Assembly (NCBI RefSeq): GCF_040409955.1
Contig: NZ_CP123390.1
Coordinates: 62,001 to 126,000 of the forward strand
Reading direction: 5' to 3'
Length of the DNA: 64,000 bases
Source of the DNA: Salipiger sp. H15
Lineage (GTDB): Bacteria > Pseudomonadota > Alphaproteobacteria > Rhodobacterales > Rhodobacteraceae
Position numbers and translations under genes: made by a program. Positions 34,582-43,507 of this stretch are shown here, piece after piece; within the stretch, counting starts at the first letter, position 1; every line of letters begins with the position of its first letter. Below the pieces are notes generated by a model, which was not told where the DNA came from, ran no database searches, and saw nothing but the letters and a program-made list of their open reading frames with translations.

Positions 34582-34809
34582 TTACGTCTTGTCGCGCGCC
34601 TCGCGAGCAGCTTTGAGGCGCGCCAGTTTTTCGGCGCGCTCGTCCGCTTCATCTTTCAGAACGCGTTTGGCACCCGCAGTGATCCTGTCGAGCTGAGTTT
34701 CCGGCCCGGTCCGCTTCTCACCGGACGTCCCCTTGGGCTTTGGCGGTCGCCCGCCGTTCCCGGATTGCGCCGGAATGCCCTTCAGCAGATCGTCCAGCGA
34801 GCGCTTCAA
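34582..34809 (-). CDS. Small charged protein coupled to the cold-shock gene
   Basis: A 75-residue protein that starts at TTG 34809, overlapping the cspA stop in TTGA, so it depends on cspA translation. It begins MKRSLDDLLKGIPAQ, is Gly/Pro/Lys-rich in the middle and ends in a helical charged segment (DERAEKLARLKAAREARD). No family recognised. Confidence 0.6.
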   Translation of the reverse strand: MKRSLDDLLKGIPAQSGNGGRPPKPKGTSGEKRTGPETQLDRITAGAKRVLKDEADERAEKLARLKAAREARDKT

Positions 34810-35012
34810 GCCAGGGCCAGATTGCTTGCGGACTCGCGGCCGTCGCGGCCGGTCTCGACATCGAAGGTCACTTTCTGACCGTCGTCGATGCGCGAAATAC
34901 CGGCACGTTCAAGCGCCGTGACGTGCAGGAAGATATCCTTGTCGCCGCTTTCCGGCGCGATGAAGCCGAAGCCTTTGGTGCTGTTGAACCATTTTACGGT
35001 GCCATTGGCCAT
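34806..35012 (-). CDS. Cold-shock protein (CspA family)
   Basis: A 68-residue single-strand nucleic-acid-binding protein with RNP1-like KGFGFI (residues 13-18) and RNP2-like IFLHV (27-31). It acts as an RNA chaperone. GGAG is ahead of ATG 35012. The last codons overlap the next gene. The 292-bp region upstream is long enough for the structured 5' leader often found before csp genes. Confidence 0.96.
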   Translation of the reverse strand: MANGTVKWFNSTKGFGFIAPESGDKDIFLHVTALERAGISRIDDGQKVTFDVETGRDGRESASNLALA

Positions 35013-35304
35013 GTCCGTAGTCTCCTGAATGTGCTGCCCGCGACATGCGGCAGCCCGGCAAATGTCGATCCAAGACGATCAACCGAAACCGGGTTAGCGG
35101 AAGCAGCATTTCGAAGAGAAAAGCGTAAGCCCATTACATGTGGAGACTGCCGGGCAGGTTTACAAGGACAATCGGAAATTGGTGAAAATTAAAATCTGTC
35201 CGAGCGAAGCCGGTGCGCCCGGCACATGGTCCCACTCTTGGGCAGCTTTTTTATCTACCGTGCAGATGCCAATGTCGGCGCACCGATCTTAGGAGCCTGA
35301 ACGT

Positions 35305-36177
35305 TCAAGGACCGTCCACGCTCACGCTCACCCCCACCTCCAGAGAGAGAAGATCGCAACCCCTCCCGTAATACCTGCCACTCACCGGCGTCACCTGGGC
35401 AATGTTGCGCGCGGCCGCCACCGGGATGAGGTTCGCCGCACCGACGGAGCGATTGGTCGGGTCGAAGGCGATCCAACCCGCCCCGGGTACGAAGACCTCG
35501 ACCCAGGCGTGGGTCGAGCCTGCGCCGGATGAGCCAAGGTTTTCTACTGCAGGATCGTGAAGATAGCCGGAGACCAGCCGCGCGCCAAAGCCAAGCGTGC
35601 GCACGGCCTCGGCAAAGAGGACCGCGATATCCCGGCATGAGCCCCAGCCTCTGTCCAGGGTCTCGAGCGGCCCCTGGGTCCCTTCCGACGAGCGGCTTTG
35701 ATAGGAAATCCAAGCGTTCACCCCGTTTGCCACGTCCTTGAGCAGCGAAATGGTGTCGGTCGGCCATTCCATGACAAAGCAATCTACCCAGCGCGCCAGC
35801 CTGCCGGCGTGGTCAGCATACTGAGGCTGGGCGAGCGGCCCGAGATCGGTCCAATGATCCCCCTCGTAACGAAAGGGGTAAGACGCCGCAGAGGCGGCAA
35901 TCGCAAAAACCGGCCAAGTCGGAGCACTCAACTCCACCGTCATCCGCGATTGGATGCACAAAAGCTCGGAGGAAATATCGAAGGTGGCCGATGCGACCGC
36001 GTTGCCAGCGACGTCCTGAGCCCAGTCGATCCGTGCGGAGGGTGAGATCTGCAGATCGAATGCGATCAGGCGCAGGTCTCTCGTCTCTCGAGGCCGCAGC
36101 ATCAGTCGATGGGGACCGATGGCCACGGCCGTTGCGTAGCGATACGTTGTGATGTGCGAGATGTTCAGCGTTGCCAT
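35305..36177 (-). CDS. Transglutaminase-like protein 1 (putative cysteine protease)
   Basis: A 290-residue protein with an N-terminal bacterial transglutaminase beta domain (HITTYRYATAVAIGPHRLML) and a papain-like core with Cys181 (GWGSCRDIA), His223 (STHAWVEVF) and Asp239 (FDPTN). Probably an intracellular peptidase or amidase. ATG 36177 overlaps the stop of the zinc-ribbon gene in TGATG. Last gene of a five-gene leftward block that opens with a second protein of the same family. Confidence 0.9.
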   Translation of the reverse strand: MATLNISHITTYRYATAVAIGPHRLMLRPRETRDLRLIAFDLQISPSARIDWAQDVAGNAVASATFDISSELLCIQSRMTVELSAPTWPVFAIAASAASYPFRYEGDHWTDLGPLAQPQYADHAGRLARWVDCFVMEWPTDTISLLKDVANGVNAWISYQSRSSEGTQGPLETLDRGWGSCRDIAVLFAEAVRTLGFGARLVSGYLHDPAVENLGSSGAGSTHAWVEVFVPGAGWIAFDPTNRSVGAANLIPVAAARNIAQVTPVSGRYYGRGCDLLSLEVGVSVSVDGP

Positions 36178-36398
36178 CAGTGGCCCTGCGACCCGACGCG
36201 GGAGGCCCGACGCCGGACAGGCCCCGAGCCGGCCGGCAGAGACGATCGCCAGGTGGCCGACCGTTTGCAGTGACCACAAACTCTCTCACCGAAGCCCGTG
36301 CTCAAGAACTGCACGCCGCAACGCAGACATTTGCGCTCGGCTTCCACGTCACCGCGGGCCTTGGTCAGAGCCAGCAGCCTCTCTCCATCTTCGGTCAT
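36177..36398 (-). CDS. Small zinc-ribbon protein, 73 residues
   Basis: Opens MTEDGERLLALTKARGDVEA and carries two Cys pairs, CLRCGVQF and CGHCKR, the arrangement of a zinc ribbon. The tail is basic. ATG 36398 overlaps the preceding stop in ATGA and its stop overlaps the transglutaminase start. It may be a DNA/RNA-binding or assembly partner of that block; function unknown. Confidence 0.75.
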   Translation of the reverse strand: MTEDGERLLALTKARGDVEAERKCLRCGVQFLSTGFGERVCGHCKRSATWRSSLPAGSGPVRRRASRVGSQGH

Positions 36399-36700
36399 CG
36401 TGTCGGTCCTTCGCGTTCCTTGAGCAGGTCGAGGTCCTTGAGCGCCTCTTCGATGATGGTCTTGATCATGACCTCTCTGACCTCTGGCTCGTTTTCGTGC
36501 CGCTGCAGCAAGACACGCACCTGCTCCATCGCCTCGATCCACCGCCGCAATGAATCTGCCAGCAACATCACGTCGATTTCGACGCCGCGGTGATCAAGAT
36601 GGGCCAGAAGTCCGGAGTTCGCCGCCATACGGCGAATGCGGCTATCGAGCCGTCCACTGGGCGTCCTGTGGCGGTCAAGATCGATGGGGAGGTTTGTCAT
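36395..36700 (-). CDS. Hypothetical helical protein, 101 residues
   Basis: Starts MTNLPIDLDRHRTPSGRLDS and continues as amphipathic helices (LADSLRRWIEAMEQVRVLLQ, then IIEEALKDLDLLK). No family recognised. It is coupled to the zinc-ribbon gene by an ATGA overlap and is part of the transglutaminase block. Confidence 0.7.
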   Translation of the reverse strand: MTNLPIDLDRHRTPSGRLDSRIRRMAANSGLLAHLDHRGVEIDVMLLADSLRRWIEAMEQVRVLLQRHENEPEVREVMIKTIIEEALKDLDLLKEREGPTR

Positions 36701-36764
36701 GGCCCGACCCCCCGAAGCGCGGGCGTCATCGCACGTCCCCAGAAACGGCCCGGACCGAGACGCC

Positions 36765-37259
36765 TCATTCGCCGATGCCCGGCCGAGAAGACCCTGAACG
36801 GGGGAAGACGTCGGGCTTGCTCCCCCCGCTTGCCGCGGCAGGGCGGTCCGCGCGGGCACGATGCCGATGAATACCGCTGCCGGGTGATCTTGTGGCGTAG
36901 TACTGCCGCAGGTCTCGCTCGCTGACGCCATCCGCCAGCATGACCATGCGAATGAGTGGATCGGCCAGCATCTTCTCGAGGAAATTGTCTCTCAGCTCCG
37001 TTTCCCCCATCCTGTCGTTCGCCATGGCCTGCTCCAACTCGCCAAGCGAGACGGTCAGCGTGCGTGCGAGGCCCGGGTGAGCAATCTGGGGGTGGAGATG
37101 GACAAGAACCGACGAAGCAAAGCTTTCGCCCCCTCTCCCCGCGCCTACGGGCATCAATTCGCTCTCGATGAGGTACTCGCCAGCTGGCAGGGTTTCATCA
37201 AAGCTCCCGAGTTCAAAGGGATTGAGAAAGACAACGATGGTGGGGATCGGAATGGTCAT
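36765..37259 (-). CDS. Conserved-looking hypothetical protein, 164 residues
   Basis: From ATG 37259 the N-terminus reads IPIPTIVVFLNPFELGSFDE, then AGEYLIESELMPVG and SVLVHLHPQIAHPGLARTLT. The last 40 residues are disordered and basic. It looks like a protein found beside transglutaminase genes, but I cannot name the family. 64 bases separate it from the next gene. Confidence 0.7.
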   Translation of the reverse strand: MTIPIPTIVVFLNPFELGSFDETLPAGEYLIESELMPVGAGRGGESFASSVLVHLHPQIAHPGLARTLTVSLGELEQAMANDRMGETELRDNFLEKMLADPLIRMVMLADGVSERDLRQYYATRSPGSGIHRHRARADRPAAASGGSKPDVFPRSGSSRPGIGE

Positions 37260-37403
37260 GTCTGGTCTCCCGGCATATGTCGTTGGCGTAAGGCTGTGGG
37301 CGGAACCGAGAAGCATCTTCGCCGATCCGGCGCGGCCATCAGTGGGTGCTTGCATGTCAAGCCAAGGAGAGCATCGGACGCCTCGATCAATCCGGAAACG
37401 GTT

Positions 37404-38246
37404 TCAGTTGACGACCTCCACGGTCTCCGGGCTCCCTGCCTGTTCCGCCTCCTCTGTCCAGACCTGGAATCCGGTCAGAGTGTTCGGCCCGAAGGTCTGC
37501 GTCAGCGGAACGTCCGCAGCGTCTCGACCCCGGGCAATGAGGATCCGCGCGGTCCGACGGGTGTTGTTTCTCGGATCGAAGACCCACCAGCGCCCATCGA
37601 GGAACACTTCCATCCAGGCAGCGAAATCGCCCGGGGGGTGCGGCTCCGGCTCACCGATGTCGCTCAGGTAGCCCGTGCAGTATCGTGCGGGAATGTTCAT
37701 GCACCGGCAAAAGGTGATCGCGAGATGGGCGAAGTCGCGGCAAACGCCATGGCGGGAGGACAGTGCCTGTGACGCAGTGCGCGTCGCATCGGCCTTCATG
37801 TAATCGAACCTGATCGTCTCGTGGACGTAGTCACAGATGGCTTGGACACGCGCCCAGCCCGGGGTGGTGCCTTCGAAGAGCTGCCATGCCTCCTCAGACA
37901 GAATGTCGGTATCGCAGTAGCGGCTCCCCAGCAGGAACACGAGCGTCTCGTAGGGCAGGTCTTCGACGTTGTGTTGTCGCGCCGCCGGTGACGTCGGATC
38001 GGGCTGCCCGGTATCGCGGAAGATGCCGCTGCTGGACAAGGTGAACTCTCCAGCCGGGGCCAGCATCCGCGTACACCAGTTGCCGAAGCCGTCGCGATAG
38101 CTTTCAAGTGAGACGCTGGGGGACGTGACAAGATAGTCTGCCTGCTCGAGATCGCCGAAGCGCGAGTAGTGGACGTTGAGCATCGCGATCAATGGTGTCG
38201 GCTGCACGAAGGTATATTGCAGGCTGCACCCTATTCTAACGCGCAT
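37404..38246 (-). CDS. Transglutaminase-like protein 2, His of triad not in place
   Basis: A 280-residue relative with the nucleophile Cys169 (SRHGVCRDFAHL), conserved NIPARYCTGYLSDIG, and Asp224 (FDPRNN), then the tail RILIARGRDAADVPLTQTFG typical of this branch. Where the first protein has His-Ala-Trp, this one reads Asp-Phe-Ala-Ala-Trp (207-211), so the expected catalytic His is Ala209. It may be inactive or use another base. First gene of the block. Confidence 0.9.
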   Translation of the reverse strand: MRVRIGCSLQYTFVQPTPLIAMLNVHYSRFGDLEQADYLVTSPSVSLESYRDGFGNWCTRMLAPAGEFTLSSSGIFRDTGQPDPTSPAARQHNVEDLPYETLVFLLGSRYCDTDILSEEAWQLFEGTTPGWARVQAICDYVHETIRFDYMKADATRTASQALSSRHGVCRDFAHLAITFCRCMNIPARYCTGYLSDIGEPEPHPPGDFAAWMEVFLDGRWWVFDPRNNTRRTARILIARGRDAADVPLTQTFGPNTLTGFQVWTEEAEQAGSPETVEVVN

Positions 38247-38351
38247 TTGGATCTCCTTGGCGCCGCATTAGCGCCGATGCTTTGCGGCGAAACAGGCCGG
38301 CTCCGGATCAATGCGGAAGCGTGCCGCGAGGATGCGAGAACCGGATGCGGG

Positions 38352-38696
38352 TCAGAGCGCGAGCGCGCTCAGACAAGCCTTGGCGATGTCCGCATCCGGT
38401 TTCTCGGTGCCAGGGACCGTCGCCCAACCCGCCGACATCACGGCATCTTTTTGTTTGTAGGCGTTGGCCGCGCGGATCGTTTCCATCTTCGCGCTGCGCT
38501 CGGGGTCACTCTGCGCCATTTCGAGACACACCGGGACCATGGCCGCGATGACGCTGTCATGGCTTGCGGTTTGTGCGCGGGTTGCGGCGCCTCCCGCGGT
38601 CTGCCAGCCGCCCCAAGTGAACCCGAGCACGGCAAGGGCGACAGCCCCGATGGCGGCGCCATAAACGCCCGGTTTGAGCCAAGAGACGGTTTTCAT
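38352..38696 (-). CDS. Small membrane-anchored hypothetical protein
   Basis: A 114-residue protein with an N-terminal hydrophobic anchor (WLKPGVYGAAIGAVALAVLG) and a periplasmic helical domain (SVIAAMVPVCLEMAQSDPER). Resembles a family of short roseobacter proteins with the WLKPG start. ATG 38696 follows a GGATAAAA stretch. Function unknown. Confidence 0.7.
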   Translation of the reverse strand: MKTVSWLKPGVYGAAIGAVALAVLGFTWGGWQTAGGAATRAQTASHDSVIAAMVPVCLEMAQSDPERSAKMETIRAANAYKQKDAVMSAGWATVPGTEKPDADIAKACLSALAL

Positions 38697-38835
38697 CTTT
38701 TTATCCTCCAAGGAAGTGAACATGCACGTCCCGCCATTCTTGGAGAGGATGCCACGCTGGTCATACGGGACTGGAACGGGGCGCGTGCTTACACATGTTA
38801 GCGGCCGCCCACACGCCACCTACGCCCGCGCCGGA

Positions 38836-39576
38836 TCATGTCCCCGGCAGCAACGGGCCCTCTTGGTCCAGGTAGGTCGGATCAAAATCCGCGAGTGTCA
38901 CCAGTCCGTTGTAATCCTGGAACGACACGTGGCCGTCCCGGAAGGTGACCAACCCTCTTTCTCGCAATTGCCGCAGCACGCGGTTTACATGGATGGCGCT
39001 CAGACCCAGGGCATCCGCCAGGTGGTACTGCGTCAAGGGGCAATCATAGCCACCTCGGCCTCCCAGCCCGACCAGCGCCAAACGGGACGCGAGTTCCAAA
39101 AGAAAATGCGCCATTCGCGCCGCAGCATCTCGTCGACCGATGCCGACGAGGTGCTCGACCACCATGGCCTCGTCTCGAGAGGCGGCCCAGAAGATCGCGG
39201 TCGCGAGGCGCGGCATCTGAGTCAGGACGTTCAGAAGATCGTCGGACAGCACCTCGATCGCCTCGATATCGGTGATCGGCTCAAAGCTGTGGTCGGAGGT
39301 GCGTAGAAGGACGCTGCGCAGCCCAAGGAAATCGCCGGGGATCTGGACATCGACGATCTGCCTGGTGCCGTCTGCCTGGACTTTGTAGGAACAGGCCCAC
39401 CCGGAGGCGAGCACGTAGGCCGCTTGCCGAGATTGCCCCTGATAGACAAGGTCTCGCCCGACAGAGAAGGATCTGCGGCGCTCGTGAAGTCGCTCAAGCA
39501 CCGCCATCTCGCTGTCGCTGAACACCGCGAAGGCCGAGAGTTTGCGGGCGAGGGGGCTGTCTGTTGCGGCAGTCAT
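38836..39576 (-). CDS. Crp/Fnr-family transcription regulator
   Basis: A 246-residue regulator with an N-terminal cyclic-nucleotide-type beta barrel (residues 15-130) and a C-terminal winged helix (LTQYHLADALGLSAIHVNRV). There is no N-terminal Cys set for an iron-sulfur cluster, so it is not a classical Fnr. Similar proteins control stress and stationary-phase genes. The divergent small gene at 39725 is one possible target. Confidence 0.92.
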   Translation of the reverse strand: MTAATDSPLARKLSAFAVFSDSEMAVLERLHERRRSFSVGRDLVYQGQSRQAAYVLASGWACSYKVQADGTRQIVDVQIPGDFLGLRSVLLRTSDHSFEPITDIEAIEVLSDDLLNVLTQMPRLATAIFWAASRDEAMVVEHLVGIGRRDAAARMAHFLLELASRLALVGLGGRGGYDCPLTQYHLADALGLSAIHVNRVLRQLRERGLVTFRDGHVSFQDYNGLVTLADFDPTYLDQEGPLLPGT

Positions 39577-39724
39577 TGGACCCTCATGGACTCCAGAATT
39601 TCACGGCCCAAAAAATCTAACTGACTGCTTCAGGTTAGCGCACCATAACAGGGTATCGGCGAAAGTGCAGACCTACAAATCGGACAGCCGTCTATTCCCG
39701 GTTCATGAAGGAGAAAGGGTCAAG

Positions 39725-39973
39725 ATGCCTGACCATGTCGAATATCTCGGTGTTGCCGCGGTCTCCATTTGCGAAGCGCTCCTGCTGGCCCTGCGGGAAA
39801 ACGACATCCTTCCCAACGGTGAGATCATCGGAGTCCTGAAGGATGCGGCTGCAACGCATGAAAACGCCGCAAAGGCGTCCCACCAGCCAGCCTCCATCGA
39901 GATGCACCGCGAGGTCGCGGCCGTCATAAACGGCATGATCGCCGGCCGAACGGCGCACACAAAAGAGTTCTGA
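39725..39973 (+). CDS. Small hypothetical protein, 82 residues
   Basis: ATG 39725 follows GAAGGAGAAAGGG. The product is helical: VEYLGVAAVSICEALLLALR, then EIIGVLKDAAATHENAAK and HREVAAVINGMI. It resembles a short family common in Rhodobacterales with the VSICE-LLLAL motif. Function unknown. Divergent from the Crp/Fnr gene. Confidence 0.7.
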   Translation: MPDHVEYLGVAAVSICEALLLALRENDILPNGEIIGVLKDAAATHENAAKASHQPASIEMHREVAAVINGMIAGRTAHTKEF

Positions 39974-40376
39974 ATCGCTGAACCAAACCCATCGAGCCTT
40001 GGCAGTCGAAAAGCGCTCTGACCTCGAACACCTGTGGCATTCGTTCCAACGCGAGGATTGGCGCGACGACGCGCGGGTTGAAAGCAAAGGTTCTCATCCC
40101 AAACACGCATTTGCGCGAGGAAGCCAAGAGGTTATCCAGCTCTTCGGCCGCCTCCAACCTGACTGACCAAGCCGGTATGCCAGTGGTGGCGCTGACGCCG
40201 GGCCGAATGTCGTGCAACGGCTGCGAGCGGCCGAACAGCGCCGGTCCAGAAGACCCGATCCGGCGCGCATTCCGTCGCCAATGCTCCCCCCAATCTCTCA
40301 TCGGGGTCACATGAGGGTTGCAATACCACCAGAAAGTGCGGCTCTCTGATACCGTGGCGTTGGGAGGTCGGAGTTT
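39974..40376. other. Intergenic region, no gene recognised
   Basis: A frame at 40078-40314 and minus-strand frames here have no ribosome site and no recognisable family. Confidence 0.35.
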
Positions 40377-40574
40377 ATGCGACAAACCAAATTGGCAATC
40401 GGTACAAAGGTCGTGATCCAGACGCACGTCGGTCTTGCGCCCAGCCTCGGAACGATCGTCGATGGCCCGATGTTTATCTCCGACGATCCCTTCTTTAGGA
40501 TCGAGGTCGAGGGGCATGAAGTGTGGCACCCGGCTGAGCACCTCGGACCGTACTTGCGGTTGATTGATGATTGA
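40377..40574 (+). CDS. Small hypothetical protein, 65 residues
   Basis: GGAGGTCGGAG precedes ATG 40377. The product reads like a small beta-barrel (KLAIGTKVVIQTHVGLAPSL, then FFRIEVEGHEVWHPAEHLGP). No family recognised. Confidence 0.6.
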   Translation: MRQTKLAIGTKVVIQTHVGLAPSLGTIVDGPMFISDDPFFRIEVEGHEVWHPAEHLGPYLRLIDD

Positions 40575-40775
40575 CCGGCCCAGCCTGACACCGTTCACCC
40601 GCCCGTAGTCCAATAAACCTTGGGGGTCAGCTACGCGCAGGGAGCGGACCCTGATCTACTGGGCCCGTTTCCAGAAAGCTGCCATTCAGGCGGAGCGCGG
40701 CGATCGGCCCCTCCGAGGCCAAAGGAGACCTTTACCGTTGCGATGTCGTAGGAACTTCTCAAGAAGCTTCGGGGA

Positions 40776-41546
40776 TCAAGGCACGAGGATCTTCATGGTG
40801 AAGCCGATGGTGTCCTCCGGTCCGTCCCCGTCCTCGTAGAAGTTGTATTCATAGCTTAGCCCGAACTGCACAGGCGTGGTTCCGAAATGCGCCAACTTGT
40901 TGAGCTGGATGCCAAGGGGAAGGCTGACCCATTTCTCTGCGTCCCAGTCGTAGGTGATCGACATATCGGAGGTGCCGACCGACCATCCGTTGGCAATCGA
41001 GACGTTCACAATGGGCTGGATCACCGACAGGTCGACCGGATCGCGGGAAGCATCGCCGCCGATGTCGATGAGGTTCTGGTTGAACAGGCCCCAGATGCCC
41101 CATTTCGTCTGAGCGATGAACCCGGCGGCCGGGCCGAGGGCCCAGCGGTCGGTGCTGAGCTTGTCCTCGCCGCTCGGGATAAGTGCCACCGCGCCAACGC
41201 CAAAGCGGCCCCAGCTCTGGTTGAAGGTGGTCAGATTGAACACCGTCACATCGGAAAAGCCGGTGTTGTCCGAAGGGCTCTCGGTCAAATAAGGCAGCGT
41301 CAGGCGGAAGATGTTGCTGGTCCCGCCGAGCTCGTAGGGCACGGCCATGCGGAACTGCAACTTGTTACCCTCGACGTCGCCCAGTCCGTGGTAGCGGTAT
41401 GTGTAGAAATCCTGAAGCAGGTAGGCGGTCAGCGAAGCCGTGGGATCGCTCGCAGCCGAAGACAGGTCCTGCTCGCCACTCTGCGCCAACGTCATCGGTG
41501 CGGAAAGCGCCAGGGCAATGGCGGAAGTGCCGAAGAGTCTGGTCAT
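40776..41546 (-). CDS. Outer-membrane-type beta-barrel protein, transporter-like
   Basis: A 256-residue protein with a signal peptide (MTRLFGTSAIALALSAPMTL, cleavage after AQ) and alternating beta strands ending in an aromatic-rich strand (FGLSYEYNFYEDGDG, then TIGFTMKILVP). Probably an outer-membrane protein of the kind often annotated as a neuromedin U-like or transporter protein. ATG 41546 overlaps the end of the upstream broken gene. Confidence 0.75.
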   Translation of the reverse strand: MTRLFGTSAIALALSAPMTLAQSGEQDLSSAASDPTASLTAYLLQDFYTYRYHGLGDVEGNKLQFRMAVPYELGGTSNIFRLTLPYLTESPSDNTGFSDVTVFNLTTFNQSWGRFGVGAVALIPSGEDKLSTDRWALGPAAGFIAQTKWGIWGLFNQNLIDIGGDASRDPVDLSVIQPIVNVSIANGWSVGTSDMSITYDWDAEKWVSLPLGIQLNKLAHFGTTPVQFGLSYEYNFYEDGDGPEDTIGFTMKILVP

Positions 41547-41902
41547 GAAAGGCGTCCTTCTGGGAGTAAGCGCTGCGGGTTCGCGTCGCTGGGCATCGAA
41601 GACCATTCATAGGCATGGATCGCCGCGAATTTGCCGGGCTCGTAGTTCTTCTCGGCGGCCTCGAAATTCTTCTTCCACGTCGACTTGATCGACCCGGGAC
41701 CTTGGAAGAAGGACGGGCGCGGGTCGCTGCCGATTAAGGCATCCATCGACACACCGGTGTGCAGGTGCTGCTCGCCGATATGGGCCTCTTTGAGTGGATT
41801 GGTCGGGGCATCCGCCTCGCTGGCCTGGGCAAACCCGCCGCTGGCGGTCGTCGCATGTAGGGCACCAAGGCTCAAAAATGGGAGAAAATTCTGTCGAAGC
41901 AT
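41543..41902 (-). pseudogene. DUF3604 protein, internally deleted and truncated
   Basis: Starts with a signal-like segment (MLRQNFLPFLSLGALHATTA) and the DUF3604 opening, KEAHIGEQHLHTGVSMDA. It then jumps to a segment normally far downstream, WKKNFEAAEKNYEPGKFAAI and HAYEWSSMP, and ends soon after. Intact family members are several hundred residues. The deletion kept the frame open for 119 residues, and the stop overlaps the start of the barrel-protein gene in ATGA. Confidence 0.75.
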
Positions 41903-42019
41903 GATCAAATGTCCTCGTTCCGCATCGGAATCCGAAGGTTTCAATATCGGCAGGATAGCACAGAAAGTGCTCGCACATAGCGAGAGTGGGTCACCCCGCG
42001 CCAACTGAGCCAGCCCCTT

Positions 42020-42143
42020 TGAAGTGGTCCACCCCGAAGCATGAAATCCGATAGGATTTCGGCGAACAGGAGGACTACGGAATGGCTGGAAAGCGTGAGA
42101 AGCCGGAAGACATTGTCACCAAACTGCGCCACATCGCCAAGCA
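42020..42143 (+). mobile_element. IS3-family fragment: left end and start of OrfA
   Basis: ATG 42082, after AGGAGGACTACGGA, begins MAGKREKPEDIVTKLRHIAK, the typical opening of an IS3-family OrfA. The similarity ends after about 20 codons, 220 bases before the IS110 element. Only this remnant is left. Confidence 0.75.
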
Positions 42144-42368
42144 GATCACACTCCTTGGCGATACGGTTGGCTTTCTGATCCAGTTCCGCTTTGGAAGGAC
42201 TAAGTCGATCATCCGTTGTCGCGTCGCCTACTGTAGGTGTACCGCGAACGGCAGTAATGTCCGCCCTGCCGACCTTCATCCTCCGAAAATCCTGCAAGAT
42301 GGACGAATGGCTGGTCTGGTGAAGCTGCACTGCGGCGATCGGCCAGGGACTGAACGGCAGGTAATGGG

Positions 42369-42382
42369 ATGTGCCGGCTGCT
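42369..42382 (+). repeat. Subterminal inverted repeat, left, IS110 copy 1
   Basis: ATGTGCCGGCTGCT, exact inverted match to 43729-43742. Confidence 0.9.
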
Positions 42383-42439
42383 TCCCCCACCGTTGGGTTA
42401 TCCTGCACTGGGATCATCCGCGCCAAAGGAGAAGCAGCC

Positions 42440-43507
42440 ATGTGTGCGAAGAAGACAGGAAGCATTGAAGACTTGGCGGTTGTCGGCATCGACATCGGCA
42501 AGGATACATTCCATCTGGTCGGTTTCGACTGCTCGGGTCAGCTGGTTTTGCGCAAGCAGATCAAGCGGCTTGCGCTGGAGGCAACGTTCGAGAAGTTGCC
42601 GCAATGTGTGGTCGGGATGGAGGCTTGCCTCAGCGCCCATTTTGTCAGCCGAACGCTGCGCCGGATGGGGTTCGAGCCACGGATCATCCCGGCGATTTAC
42701 GTGAAGCCGTTCAACAAGGGTCAGAAGAACGATTACAACGACGCCGAGGCGATCGCCGAAGCCGCTCTGCGGCCGAACCTGCGGACGGTGACGGAGAAGA
42801 GCCAGGACCAGCTCGACCTTCAGGCCCTGCACCGGGTGCGCGCGCGGCTGGTGTCGCGGCGCACGGCGACCATCAACCAGATCCGGGCCTTCCTGATCGA
42901 GCGGGGCATCACCGTCAGGTCGGGGCTGCGGGCGCTGAAGAATTCCTTTGAGACGATCCTCGAACAGCGGCGGGACGAGATCTCGCCCCGGATGCGAGGT
43001 ATCCTGATCGGGCTTTACGGCGACTGGCTCTGGCTGGACAAACGGATCGAGGATGTCTCCGACGAGATCGAAGGGATCAGCCGAACCGAAGAGAACTGCG
43101 CCAACATCATGACAATACCCGGCATCGGGCCAATGATCTCGACGGCGATGGTTGCGGCCGTCGGCAAAGGCGAGGCATTCGACCGGGGGCGCGATTTCGC
43201 CGCCTGGGTTGGCTTGGTGCCCCGACAGTTCAGCACCGGCGGGCGAACGATCCTCGGCCGGATCACCAAACGCGGCAGCCGCTATCTGAGGATGCTGTTC
43301 GTGCAAGCTGCGAAAGTGATCATGATGCGCCCTCACCGATGGTCCGACTTCAGTTTCGGCCCGTGGCTGACCGAGGCAGTCGCCCGTATGCCGCGAAACA
43401 AGGCGGCCATCGCGCTTGCCAACAAGCTGGCACGGACCGCCTGGAGCCTTCTGCGGCACGGCACCCGGTTCGACGCCTCACAAGACGCGGCGATGGAAGC
43501 GATTTGA
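42440..43507 (+). CDS. IS110-family transposase (DEDD/serine recombinase), copy 1
   Basis: A 355-residue transposase. The N-terminal RuvC-like DEDD domain shows Asp in VGIDIGKD, Glu in VGMEACLS and two Asp in NDYNDAEAIAEA. The C-terminal Tnp domain has the helix-hairpin IPGIGPMIS and the catalytic-serine region RQFSTGGR. AAAGGAGAAGC ahead of ATG 42440 fixes the start. Nearly identical in sequence to the copy at 50852. IS110 enzymes are guided by a structured bridge RNA. Confidence 0.95.
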   Translation: MCAKKTGSIEDLAVVGIDIGKDTFHLVGFDCSGQLVLRKQIKRLALEATFEKLPQCVVGMEACLSAHFVSRTLRRMGFEPRIIPAIYVKPFNKGQKNDYNDAEAIAEAALRPNLRTVTEKSQDQLDLQALHRVRARLVSRRTATINQIRAFLIERGITVRSGLRALKNSFETILEQRRDEISPRMRGILIGLYGDWLWLDKRIEDVSDEIEGISRTEENCANIMTIPGIGPMISTAMVAAVGKGEAFDRGRDFAAWVGLVPRQFSTGGRTILGRITKRGSRYLRMLFVQAAKVIMMRPHRWSDFSFGPWLTEAVARMPRNKAAIALANKLARTAWSLLRHGTRFDASQDAAMEAI

